From Girardinichthys multiradiatus (taxonomy: Eukaryota; Chordata; Actinopteri; Cyprinodontiformes; Goodeidae): DNA of 64,000 nucleotides. The stretch spans positions 30,303,644-30,367,643 of the forward strand of contig NC_061806.1 in assembly GCF_021462225.1 (NCBI RefSeq), given 5' to 3'. Below are positions 44,675-55,394 of the stretch, piece by piece. A program made the translations under genes and the position numbers. The notes below the pieces were generated by a model. That model was not told the DNA's origin. It searched no databases and saw only the letters and a program-made list of their open reading frames with translations. Within the stretch, counting starts at the first letter, position 1; each line of letters opens with the position of its first letter.

Positions 44675-46302
44675 CAGGTCCTTCTCAAAATATTAGCATA
44701 TTGTGATAAAGTTCATTATTTTCCATAATGTAATGATGAAAATTTAACATTCATATATTTTAGATTCATTGCACACTAACTGAAATATTTTATTCTTACA
44801 GTTCTATACAGGTCTTTTATTGTCTTAATACGGATGATTTTGGCATACAGCTCATGAAAACCCAAAATTCCTATCTCACAAAATTGGCATATTTCATCCG
44901 ACCAATAAAAGAAAAGTGTTTTTAATACAAAAAACGTCAACCTTCAAATAATCATGTACAGTTACGCACTCAATACTTGGTCTGGAATCATTTTGCAGAA
45001 ATGACTGCTTCAATGCGGCGTGGCATGGAGGCAATCAGCCTGTGGCACTGCTCAGGTCTTATGGAGGCCCAGGATGCTTCGATAGCAGCCTTTAGCTCAT
45101 CCAGAGTGTTGGGTCTTGAGTCTCTCAACGTTCTCTTCACAATATCCCACAGATTCTCTATGGGGTTCAGGTCAGGAGAGTTGGCAGGCCAATTGAGCAC
45201 AGTGATACCATGGTCAGTAAACCATTTACCAGTGGTTTTGGCACTGTGAGCAGGTGCCAGGTCGTGCTGAAAAATGAAATCTTCATCTCCATAAAGCTTT
45301 TCAGCAGATGGAAGCATGAAGTGCTCCAAAATCTCCTGATAGCTTGCTGCATTGACCCTGCCCTTGATAAAACACAGTGGACCAACACCAGCAGCTGACA
45401 CGGCACCCCAGACCATCACTGACTGTGGGTACTTGACACTGGACTTCTGGCATTTTGGCATTTCCTTCTCCCCAGTCTTCCTCCAGACTCTGGCACCTTG
45501 ATTTCCGAATGACATGCAGAATTTGCTTTCATCCGAAAAAAGTACTTTGGACCACTGAGCAACAGTCCAGTGCTGCTTCTCTGTAGCCCAGGTCAGGCGC
45601 TTCTTCCGCTGTTTCTGGTTCAAAAGTGGCTTGACCTGGGGAATGCGGCACCTGTAGCCCATTTCCTGCACACGCCTGTGCACGGTGGCTCTGGATGTTT
45701 CTACTCCAGACTCAGTCCACTGCTTCCGCAGGTCCCCCAAGGTCTGGAATTGGCCCTTCTCCACAATCTTCCTCAGGGTCCGGTCACCTCTTCTCGTTGT
45801 GCAGCGTTTTCTGCCACACTTTTTCCTTCCCACAGACTTCCCACTGAGGTGCCTTGATACAGCACTCTGGGAACAGCCTATTCGTTCAGAAATTTCTTTC
45901 TGTGTCTTACCCTCTTGCTTGAGGGTGTCAATAGTTGCCTTCTGGACAGCAGTCAGGTCGGCAGTCTTACCCATGATTGGGGTTTTGAGTGATGAACCAG
46001 GCTGGGAGTTTTAAAGGCCTCAGGAATCTTTTGCAGGTGTTTAGAGTTAACTCGTTGATTCAGATGATTAGGTTCATAGCTCGTTTAGAGACCCTTTTAA
46101 TGATATGCTAATTTTCTGAGATAGGAATTTAGGGTTTTCATGAGCTGTATGCCAAAATCATCCGTATTAAGACAATAAAAGACCTAAAATATTTCAGTTA
46201 GTGTGCAATGGATCTAAAATATATGAATGTTAAATTTTCATCATGACATTATGGAAAATAATGAACTTTATCACAATATGCTAATATTTTGAGAAGGACC
46301 TG
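44675..46302 (-). mobile_element. nearly intact Tc1/mariner element with about 200-bp TIRs
   Basis: Terminal inverted repeats span 44675-44892 and 46104-46302, starting CAGGTCCTTCTCAAAATATT at each end. They are nearly identical except for an extra block of about 18 bp in the left copy. TA dinucleotides at 44673-44674 and 46303-46304 form the target duplication. The element is 1628 bp and holds one complete transposase frame on the minus strand. It interrupts a tandem repeat unit. Confidence 0.93.
44988..45974 (-). CDS. Tc1-like transposase, DD34E
   Basis: A complete 328-codon frame for a cut-and-paste transposase that binds the element's ends and inserts at TA. Helix-turn-helix domains occupy roughly residues 7-45 and 65-115, with a GRKKCGRKR basic/nuclear-localisation stretch at 49-57. 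The catalytic triad is D148 (FSDESK), D238 (FQHDLAPAH) and E273 (NPIENLWD), and the 34-residue spacing is right for Tc1. The frame ends after EAVISAK at a TGA where relatives usually continue several residues (…TKY), so the C-terminus may be slightly shortened. No frameshift is seen. Confidence 0.92.
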   Translation of the reverse strand: MGKTADLTAVQKATIDTLKQEGKTQKEISERIGCSQSAVSRHLSGKSVGRKKCGRKRCTTRRGDRTLRKIVEKGQFQTLGDLRKQWTESGVETSRATVHRRVQEMGYRCRIPQVKPLLNQKQRKKRLTWATEKQHWTVAQWSKVLFSDESKFCMSFGNQGARVWRKTGEKEMPKCQKSSVKYPQSVMVWGAVSAAGVGPLCFIKGRVNAASYQEILEHFMLPSAEKLYGDEDFIFQHDLAPAHSAKTTGKWFTDHGITVLNWPANSPDLNPIENLWDIVKRTLRDSRPNTLDELKAAIEASWASIRPEQCHRLIASMPRRIEAVISAK

Positions 46303-46520
46303 TAGTGGACGTACGCCAGACCTAAAAGGACAACTATACTGGACTTTCAAAACCTAGATATACCCTACAAAATAAACGTCTTCATATTTCACACAGCGAT
46401 AATTGCAGCATTGGTCTTAACACTATTGCCGGGACTCTGTGATGGAAATGGATCTACTTTATCCTTTCAAAATAAACTCACTGATATTTACGAAATAAAA
46501 GCCTCAACATTCCTTAGTTG

Positions 46521-47100
46521 GGGCCTGCCATAGCAATGAAGGGAGAACAGTGAGTGGCCTGACTCCCATGCCATTGCCTGGTGGCACCTATTACTACACA
46601 TTAGAGGGTGACGCGAGAGTGGATTTTCTCTCCTGTCCCATCCCGCTCCCACAGAAAAATGTCTTGTCCCATCCCAATCCCAGGCCAGCAAAAAAAAAAA
46701 TAAATCCTGTCCCATCCCACTCCTGGTAAATTGACTCCCACTCCGGTGACTCTCCCATTTTTGTTTTCTTCATTTAGTCTTTTTGCAATTTCTTTGTTTG
46801 AAGGACCAGTTAGGTCCCTGTTTTTAGTTGTAGTAAAGGTCAGTTAAAGTAAAAAGAATAATAATGAAGAAATAATAAAATATCAAACAAGGAAACAGAC
46901 CATGCCTATCTTAGCTGAATAAACAAAATGTATATAGTTGTATTTTACTCATTTATTAAGTGATTGTTTCCTTTGAACAATGACATCACTTTTATGTTTC
47001 AAATTGCTGAAATGAAAGAAAAATGCACCTAGTAAGAGAACTGTACTTGGTGAACAAAAGGACAAAAAGGCATTACCTTCATAATTTAGAAACTGTACCT
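46521..47100. other. intergenic; possible hAT-like end
   Basis: At 46610-46740 the sequence TAGAGGGTGACGCGAG is followed by repeated TGTCCCATCCC motifs, resembling the ends of fish hAT-like elements. Possible partner: the CCCGCGGGCGGGATTCC region near 48770. No matching target duplication was found. Confidence 0.3.
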
Positions 47101-47109
47101 CAATGGTTC

Positions 47110-47215
47110 ACAGCCCTGGTCCTCAGGGACCCCTTCTCTGCAAGTTTTAGATGTGTGTCTGCTCCAGAACACCTGATTCAAATTCTGACATGACCTCCTA
47201 TACAGGCATCAAGAA
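47110..47215. repeat. common fish MITE-like dispersed repeat
   Basis: CCCTGGTCCTCAGGGACCCC followed by TTTTAGATGTGTGTCTGCTCC and ACACCTGATTCAAAT is a widely dispersed fish/vertebrate non-autonomous repeat that I recognise from memory. Only one end-like portion is evident. Confidence 0.5.
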
Positions 47216-47714
47216 TGGAGGGTCAAACTGGACAAAATTAATACAATAAAATCATCATTAAATAAATAAATGTTGTGAATGTCCCATAAGTAAAGTAAAT
47301 GTAACATGAAAGAAATGTAACATTAAATGTGCCATTAAATTAAAGGAACCATTTATTTATTTAATACATCATTAGAAACAATAAATGTACCATTATATCA
47401 TAAAATGGACTATTATGCAATTAAATGTGCCATTGAATAATTAAGTATAATTTTAAAGATGACATGACGTAATTAGTGGTACACTTAATATTTAATGATG
47501 TATTAAAATAAATTGAACATTTAATTTTTTTCTATTTCACAGCATATTTATTTAATATCTTCCTTTGATGAAGCCTTACTACGGAGCCGGCGAGGGGACA
47601 TGGGGATTTCTTTCTCTTTTTACGTCCCCACGCAATACTTTTTGCGTTATCTCGCAATACTTTGTGGGACCCGTTTTTGAGATGTATTGAGTTTTATTTT
47701 GAAATCGGCCTTAA

Positions 47715-47975
47715 ATAAAATGATCTTCAATCAGACTTAAAGACAGTTTTTATCCACAAGCTGTCAAACTACTGAACTCTGGACAATAATACTGCATGAA
47801 ACCACATCTGTGACACTTTATTTCCTTATTGCTGCTGCATGATGTGTACTTTTTTTTTGTACGCCATTAGTGTTTTTGTTTTTATCGTGATTTGAACGGT
47901 TCTTCTTATCCTAAGCATTTAATCGCATTGTTTACTGCGTGTTAACCTGCATATGACAAATAATCCATATCAGCG
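47715..47975 (+). repeat. LINE ORF2 C-terminal and 3' UTR remnant
   Basis: One frame reads DSFYPQAVKLLNS, the conserved end of fish L2/CR1-like ORF2 proteins. A 3' UTR ending GCATATGACAAATAA follows. Only this short 3' piece remains. Confidence 0.55.
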
Positions 47976-47979
47976 CTGT

Positions 47980-50440
47980 TTGTTTTGTGAGCAGTTTGTC
48001 AAATGTGCTGCTGTTCCAAAATGCACAGCTTTCTCAAGGCGATGAACAACTTTTGCGAACGAACAAAAAAGTCTTGCCTCTGTAAAAGAAAAAGAAATCC
48101 CCCATGTCCCTTCGCGGGCTCCGTACCTTTCCCTTCTACTGTGGTAAAGGCTCTTAAATCTTTAGAGCACATGCAGCAATTTTGTTGGTCAGATGAGACT
48201 TGACATGTGATGGTACTTTTGGTTTGATGAATGAAGAGAAGCAGAGCTGATTTAATCCCGAATTTGACTTACAAGTGTGTCTTAATCACTGGTGAACTTG
48301 ATTACGACTAAACCCGTTTTACAAGCAGCAGACTGCGTGTTAAAACCGCTACATTCAACTCTCCTGAAGTTCGGTAATATTTTAGACTTTCCTGTCAGCT
48401 CTATGAGTTTAATAGATAAGTATTTACTTCTGATTTTACGTTACAAATCCAATTTTACCACGTCCAGTTCTCCACCTGCGTTTGCTCCCTCCATTCTGAA
48501 TCGATCAGAAGCACTGTTGGCTTGTGGGTCGTGTAGTTCGTTTGACTCGCATTATAGTTAAGGCTTCTTGGGAAAAAAACTACACAATGGCTGCGTGGAT
48601 CCAAGTTTTTTTTTTTTTTTCTTAAAGTTTATAACAAAGTCTCAGTTTTACATTTCCAAAAACAATTGATCCTAGTTTATTTCCCTCCTATTGGTTAGCT
48701 CCCGTTCATTTTTAACCTGTACCGTCCCAATCACGTGATCTTTACTGATGCTGTCTCTCATCCCGCGGGCGGGATTCCTGGAAAAATGTCAGCCTTTAGT
48801 ACACATCTCTAAACTGGACTCTTTATTTATTGGCGACTGCCAAAGCAATGCAAGGACGCATGATTACAGGTGAAACAAGAACAGGTCTAGATAGACATCT
48901 TAACCTTCTACCCTCAGTCATGATGCACACCGTTCTGTTGCTTTGGTTCTGTACCTCAGACCCAACCGTTGGCTCTGGTCCGAGAAGCACGCACCAAGAG
49001 GCAGGCCCGTCTAAATTTCTTCAGAAATGTTCTAGTTTATTACTATTATTATTGTATGAATGCTGAAGAGTGAATAATTTTAAAGGGAAATTTCATAGAC
49101 CTTTGAATATACGCTGTAGTAAGCATTAGTATTTTAGCTAATTTTAGCTTCTATATTGCTTTTTGCATGGTAGATGGGTTAAATTAATATCAGCCTTCAT
49201 GCTAGTGATAGCTAATATGCTAATGTTAGCATTGTAGCTTCTCTTTCTCCTCTCTTCTCTCTTAGCTGAAGAACACTTGTTTGTTTTTGTGTTTCTTCAG
49301 CTTATTTGTTGTTAGTTCATATTTTCTGAAATTTATTTTATTTTTTATGTATTTTAGCTCTGACTTCAACTTAGGATATGTTTTTGCTTCAGTCTGCTTT
49401 TTCAGCTCATCTATGGCAGCTATTTCCTGCTTTTTTAAAGTTTTTGTCAGTTCTTGCATTTCAACAACTCTTTCAACAAGTAGTTTTGAGGTAACTTTAC
49501 ATTGTTAAGCTGTTTTATAGCTAATAGTCTTCCTGCTCAAACAGATCAGATGACAGTTTTTCTTTGCTGTTTCTATTTCTACTAATTTATCAGATTTCAG
49601 CAGATTTTCTGCAGTCAATTTCAGCTCGTTTCTGCCAGCTTTCAGCTAAAAAATTCAGCTTACAGCATTCACACTGCATTTTCGCAGGAAATGCAAATTT
49701 TTCTAGTTTCATCTGTTTTTCCCTCCTCACTTTCCCTTATCTCACGCTCTTCATTTCTGTTGCTTTCTTCCTCAATGTCTGAAATGATAATGGCACTGTT
49801 AGCATGAGGATTGTTAAATAAAAAAGATGAAACTTATTTAACTCATTTCATACCAACGTTTACTTTAGTACAGTATCTGGTCACTGATCAGTGGATCAAC
49901 TTGCAGTGGAGGTTCGGTGGTCCAGGATCCTTCCTCTTCATTGGTTCTGAGCGATGAACAAAAAGAGTCGGAACAGCATCAACATTCAGTCTTACTTTAC
50001 CTGTTTTTGTCTTTGCAAACTGCCCTCTCTCAAAGTGTGCCTGTAGAGTGATTTATTTGTTTATTTCCTTTAACATTTTACAATCATTGAGGCCCTGTGC
50101 ATTTGACAGTAAACATGTTGAGCCGTAATTGAAAATGTTTGAGTGCAGATTTAACTTACAGCACACAGTTTTCTGTTATTAGGACCTCTGGTGATGGTGA
50201 GGTTGCTCCTGCTGACTTGAGCCAACCATTTCTTTCTTCTCTCAACGTCTTTAGGGAAGCCATACCTTCTGATCCCTTTCTCAGATCGATTGGTGCATCC
50301 AAATGCAGCACAGCCGACCTTGGTAAGGCAATCTACCTATAAATGGTTTATTTAAATATACATTTTTAAATATATAAAATTTTGTATAAAACCAAAAATA
50401 TAGTGATATGTATAATTAAACTGTAAAAATTTCTCTTGTT
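47980..50440. other. intergenic, no gene recognised
   Basis: It contains several short open frames (48003-48203, 48292-48561, 49281-49508, 49564-49782, 50139-50342) with no recognisable domains. A GC-rich box CCCGCGGGCGGGATTCC lies near 48770 and may be a transposon end. I see no supported exon. Confidence 0.45.
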
Positions 50441-50446
50441 ATACCC

Positions 50447-51914
50447 TGTTGGGAGTATGATTATTGATTGAATAATCTTGATCAATAATTATAATTACAA
50501 ATCATAATCTGACAAAATTAATTTCTTAACCATAAATCCTCATTTACGAATCGAGACCAGAGATATTTCTGGTGTTGTAATTGTGGCTCGACGCCTCTGA
50601 CAATTACAACCGTTAAATACTCCGTAATAGTTAATAACTATTGCCGGAGATGTCGCTGTTTAATCGACCGTTTCTGCCGAAACGTGTGGAACTTGAACCT
50701 TATTTTGACTGACACATCACTTTTTGCACACAATGAAACACCAAACGCTCTCTCTTTATCTATGTGAATATTTATTAATTTTCACCTACTCAACATGCAA
50801 AATTCTACATACACAGGGGTAAACACATCTAAATAAGCAAAATCAACAAACGGTAGTGGGTATGTATTGAGTCAACCAGCAGCTTATGGCACAACAGAGG
50901 AAAGGAGAGGATATGAAAAGGGGGGTGTGGTGATGACTGGTGGGGGGTTGGAGCGCAGCTTAGAGTGTCTTTTATGATCTTCTGATCATAAAACTTCCCC
51001 CTTTACTCCTGAAACAAAGGATTGATAACTTTTGGCGGCAAGCTAGCACAGTGAGATTGAAGACAAAGGTAAAATGGAGAATTTTACCATGAGGTCGTTT
51101 TAACAGTCCAGTTTTGCAACGCACCTGCGTTCAGATAGTAAACACAAACAGCTCTGGGGAACACGGCGGATCCCGATATTACATAACACATCAAAGTTTC
51201 AACAAGCAAGGTTACATGCACATATTATTCAGAACACATGAGATTCTAACCAGCGATTCTGATCGCTTCTACAACCTCTGACCCTGCCCAGGCCTCGTAA
51301 TAAAGAAATAAAAAAAAAGAAATGGGTTTTACTTGTCTCGTCTTCTTCCTGAGCGAGGGAATTCGAGCGAGGAAACGTGGGGTTGAGTTAATTGTGCGTC
51401 CACAATTAACTTCAGGGGAACGGTCAGTCTTTGTCCTTCGGTCTTCTTGACAAAAAGGAAAAATATGATCTGACCATCAAAGTCGACTTGGAAATGAAAC
51501 ACGGTAGCGGTTCGTCTCTCCGAAACTCCGTGTCTCCAGTTACGTGTTAACTCACGTCTTCGATCGGCAACAGTGAAATCTCTGGCCTTCTTAGTCCAAA
51601 AACTTCAGTTATGAATAGTTCGTTGTCCAACGAGAGAGAATGAATGAAACTCTTCACAAAGTTCTTTTCTTAAAGTGGTGCGCTTCGATCACCAGATCGT
51701 TTCCAGCGGAAGGCAGCTTTTCAAACATGAGCGCCTCCTATATAGCATCCTGTGACGTCAGACTGGGGACGCCCAGTCATATCAGTCGCAATGCTTGATG
51801 GGATATGTAGGAGCGGGCTGTCCTGGGTACAAAATGGCCGATGCCATTGGAGGGGCACAGTGACGTCCAACAATGGGCAGATAATCCAATACTCAGCAAA
51901 CAAGTGGTCCAACA
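50447..51914 (-). mobile_element. solo LTR (1468 bp) with 4-bp TSD
   Basis: The segment has the ends TGTTGG...CCAACA in either orientation and is flanked by ACCC on both sides (50443-50446 and 51915-51918). On the minus strand a TATA box CTATATAG (51738-51745) and, about 965 bp further on, an AATAAA (50776-50771) give it a promoter and poly(A) signal in the right order. No gag/pol sequence is nearby, so it is best read as a solo LTR left by recombination of a retrovirus-like element. The family is not identified. Confidence 0.75.
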
Positions 51915-52189
51915 ACCCTCAACATCTTTATTAGCATTTTTAACTTTCTTCCTATTAGTTCCTTCAAAGCAACACATTTTATGACTTTTTTCAGTCTGAC
52001 TGCAGCTGTGACAGATTATTTCTGAGGCCTCTGACCTGTCGCTCTATTGTAGTTTTCAGGGAGGTAAGTAGATGTGGTGGTTGTTGCTGTCAACGATGCC
52101 AAGGATGAACCCTCATTAGGACTTCAGCACATTGTCCAAATTTGATCAGGTATTGTAATGACTAAACAGTATAAATTGTAGTAAAAGTG

Positions 52190-52950
52190 GAACAAGGGTG
52201 AACCTTCCCAGGAGCTTCTGCCGACCAAAATTACCACAAGAGCTCAGCAACGACTCATCCAAGAGGTCACAAAAGACCCCTCAACATCCAAAGAACTGCA
52301 GGCATCACTTGCCTCAGTTAGGTCAGAGGTCATGTCTCCACCATAAGAAAGACACTGAGCAAAAATGGCCTGCATGACAGAGCTCCAAGACAAAAACACT
52401 GCTGAGCAGAAAGAATATTAAGGCTTGTCTGAGTTTCTCCAGAAAACATCTTGATGATCCCCAAGATTTTTAGAAAAATACTCCGTGGACTAACAAGACA
52501 AAACTTGAACTTTCTGGAAGGTGTGTGTCCTGTTACATCTGGTGTAAAAGTAATACTGCATGTCATAAAAAGAACATCCATCATACCAACAGTAAATATG
52601 GTGGTGGTAGGATGATGGTCTGGGGCTGTTTTGCTCCTTCAGGATCTAGAAGACTTGCTGTGATGAATGGAAACATGAAGTCTGCTGTCGACCAAAACAT
52701 CCTGAAGGAAAAGGTTCAGTCATCTGTTCCTGACCTCAAGCTGAAACTTGGGTTCTTTTTCTCACAGGATCATATAGGTTTGGATTTGTTTCTCCCTTAA
52801 TAAAAGTCTTCATTTAAAAACAGTTTTTTTGTGTTTACATGTGTTGTCTTTGGCTAATATTTAAATTGGTTTGATGATCTGAAATACTTAAGTGTGACAC
52901 AAAAAAAAGAAATCAGGAAGGGGCAAAAACGTTTTCACACCACTTTATGT
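52190..52950 (+). pseudogene. second, decayed Tc1-like transposase
   Basis: Plus-strand pieces in several frames read ITTRAQQRLIQEVTKDPSTS, KELQASLASVRSEV, then SCYIWCKSNTACHKKNIHH and YGGGRMMVWGCFAPSG (the VWGCF motif is typical of Tc1). The 3' half is lost after a jump near 52765, and a TIR-like end AGGAAGGGGCAAAAACG appears near 52915. This is a different Tc1 family from the intact element. Confidence 0.7.
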
Positions 52951-53460
52951 TCCTCTTCACTCTCAGGATCTTTTCTTTCATGACCACTGATGTTCCCAGT
53001 GCTGCCAAAAAGTAATAGATAATGTCTAAAAGGTGAAAACTGTGATCCTATCTCAATATGGCTAAGGCTAAAAGTGGAAAAAACTTCTTTAATCTTTAAT
53101 TAACTGTTAAAGTAATATAATGAAGGAAAAATGAAATCAGTTCCTCTGTAAGAACTGGATTAAGAGCATTGAAACAGAATAAAACAGGATTTCATTGCAA
53201 TAAACAATAACACGTGACTACAAGCCTAACATTGTCATCACAAAACTAAACCATATTGCTAACCTCCGTCTCTTTATGTCTTTTCTGTCATCTTTAACAA
53301 TTTGTAGTGGTGCTCTTTTTTTTTTTTAACTCTTTCTTTCTCTTCTCATTTAGAAATGTGCGACTAAACAAGTGTGCAGCACTCTAAAGGCTTCGTGTGC
53401 AACGCTGTGGGTATTAGTTGTAGTTTCCGTATCAGCGCATATCACATTAGGAAATTAATT
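52951..53460. other. intergenic, nothing recognised
   Basis: AT-rich sequence without supported features. Confidence 0.5.
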
Positions 53461-53470
53461 ATCTCTTCAA

Positions 53471-53535
53471 CACAGGGGCCGCAACAGGGGCCAGGGCCGG
53501 TTCTACAGGGGCACTGGCCCCTGTTGGCCCCTGTG
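53471..53535. repeat. GC-rich hairpin, hAT-like terminus
   Basis: CACAGGGGCCGCAACAGGGG at 53471 pairs with TGTTGGCCCCTGTG ending at 53535, with two extra bases in the left arm. It encloses CAGGGCCGGTTCTACAGGGG, which looks like a hAT-type transposon end. Confidence 0.7.
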
Positions 53536-53762
53536 TAAAACATGCTCTCGTTGAGTCATGTTCAGATGGAGAAACAGAAGAGGGCTGCTTTGAAACTGTG
53601 AGATTGTGGCACCTTCTAAACAACCAATTAAAGAAATAGATTGACTTTAAACAACCTTTTAAAAGTCTCATTCAGTGTGAAAGTTGTGTGTAAGGAAAAT
53701 ACAGCTGGATCGCTGCCTCTTAGAGAACATTTCTGTGTTTTATTCCAAAACAATCAACATAA

Positions 53763-54440
53763 TCACACACATGCTCCCAAACAGGGATTTCTTGAACCTC
53801 CACCGTGACTCTTGCGGAGGGTTGGACCAGGAGACCTGCGATGCTGCTGCGGCTGAGGTTGAGTGGAAGGTGCGGCGGGCGGAGGGATTATGGGAACCGT
53901 GGGACGCCTCTGCTGATGCCGCTGATCAAGGACATGCCGCCAGCGGCCGGTGGTATGGGAGGGTCGGATGCCGGGGCGACTAAGAGACCCATGCCCTCTG
54001 ACCCGTTCCAGGTCATCCTGGGACATCCGCAGCTGCTCCATCACGGTCTGGAAATGAGGGCCGAACAACGGAGGAGGAGAGCCGAAGCCACATCTGTCGC
54101 TGCAGAAAGGTCTGCCACGCAGCGATGCGGGAGAAGCACACAGCCGATGCCGCACAGAGGTCCAGGATGGTGTCCGCAAAGTTGCAGAATTCCTCCTCAT
54201 CTTCCGGGGCAACTCCATCTCCTGTTCCTTCTTTGAAATGACGTAGGCCAAGAAGGCGGTGTTGTTCGTTGCATAGCGACCTGAGCGGTGGGAGTAATCT
54301 GTTAATCTGGCCGTGATCTGATCGCTGGAAGTGGGGGGCTCAGGCCGTCGGTTTACTTGTTGGCGTCAGTGCAGGAAAGCGGGGCTAGACTGGATCTCAA
54401 CGGGTGGGATGCAGCAGGGCCGAGATACATTGGTGGCAGT
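53763..54440 (-). other. GC-rich unidentified sequence next to the long inverted repeat
   Basis: GC content jumps here. The longest open frame is on the minus strand (54251-53763, 162 codons), starting MAYVISKKEQEMELPRK and rich in Pro, Arg and Gln towards its end. The plus strand is also open for 143 codons, so openness is weak evidence. I recognise no family. Its position next to the inverted repeat suggests it belongs to an unknown mobile element. Confidence 0.35.
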
Positions 54441-54447
54441 GGCAGAA

Positions 54448-55394
54448 CTGGCAGTTCCGGTGGCAGAACTGCCACAGTCTGCCGCAGGGTGGCAGGGGAT
54501 TCCTCGAAGGTGCCAGAAGGTGCCAGACCGGCCGTAAAAACTTGCCAATGCGGTTGCTGCTGTTTTTGTGGAAGCTGATGCTGATTATCGGCAAACGGGA
54601 TGTCATTATTGTTATAGCCTGTTACCTTTACATAATGATGTCATTATTGATTATTATTTAATAAACAGCTTTAGACCGATAACATAAGGTGATTGTATTT
54701 ACTTGACATGGAAAATAAATAGCACTATGTGTTTGTGTGACGTGTTGAAAGTGTGATGAAGATTTATTGCACAAACAGCTGGTTTATTATAGAGCATCAG
54801 CGGAAAATTATAAATAAATGCTTAAAAACAGGCAGGATGTCCCGGCCATAAGGCTGCCACGAGGGTAACTGTTGTACATTTACTTTGGCTATACTCTTTA
54901 GTGTCCACAAAGACTAATTAGTCTGCCTCAAACCTAGTAAAATTGTTTAGATTTTGTACATCAATAATTTCTGAGCTGAATTTTTTGTAGTCCTCCTTTT
55001 TTCAAAAATAAAAGTTTAAAGCTCAGTTGGAGAGCTGTCATCGTATTCATCCGCCCAGTTCTCATGCTCTATAATAAACCAGCTGTTTGTGCAATAAATC
55101 ATCATCCTTTCAGCACGTCACACATAAACACATAGTGCTATTTATTTTCCATATCAAGTAAATACAATCACCTTATGTTATGGGTCTAAAGCTGTTTATT
55201 AAATAATAATCAATAATGAAATCATTATTTAAAGGTAACAGGCTATAACAATAATGACATCCCGTTTGCCAATAATCAGCATCAGCTTCCACAAAAACAG
55301 CGGCAACGGCATTGGCAAGTTTTTATGGCCGGTCTGCCACCCAGCGCCACCCTGCGGCAGGCTGTGGCGGCTCCTCTGCCACTGGAACTGCCAG
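54448..55394. repeat. long inverted repeat, arms about 340 bp
   Basis: The left arm 54448-54797 and right arm 55064-55394 are near-perfect reverse complements with small indels. Outer ends are CTGGCAGTTCC and GGAACTGCCAG; inner ends are TTTATTATAGAGCAT and ATGCTCTATAATAAA. The 266-bp spacer is AT-rich. Such a structure could be a foldback transposon or a head-to-head duplication. Confidence 0.88.

Larger units (their letters stand above)
43949..46520. repeat. tandem repeat, unit about 280-290 bp, interrupted by Tc1
   Basis: A unit containing TTTCAAAATAAGACAAAACA, TCTACAAAATAAAAGCC and GCTGATAATAGCATA is repeated with starts near 43949 (shortened), 44139, 44418 and 46339. Subtracting the 1630 bp added by the Tc1 insertion, the last spacing is about 291 bp against 279 bp before it. 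The copies are diverged, so it is an old local satellite. Confidence 0.75.

Noticed and set aside
45570..46014. Plus-strand frames of 95 and 109 codons
   Set aside because: They are antisense shadows of the Tc1 transposase.
46610..48811. A hAT-like element with ends TAGAGGG and TCTCTA
   Set aside because: The proposed ends share only a few bases and the flanking 8-mers do not match; no transposase frame lies between.
54331..54661. Multiple overlapping open frames on both strands
   Set aside because: They are a by-product of the GC-rich left arm of the inverted repeat; no frame is favoured.
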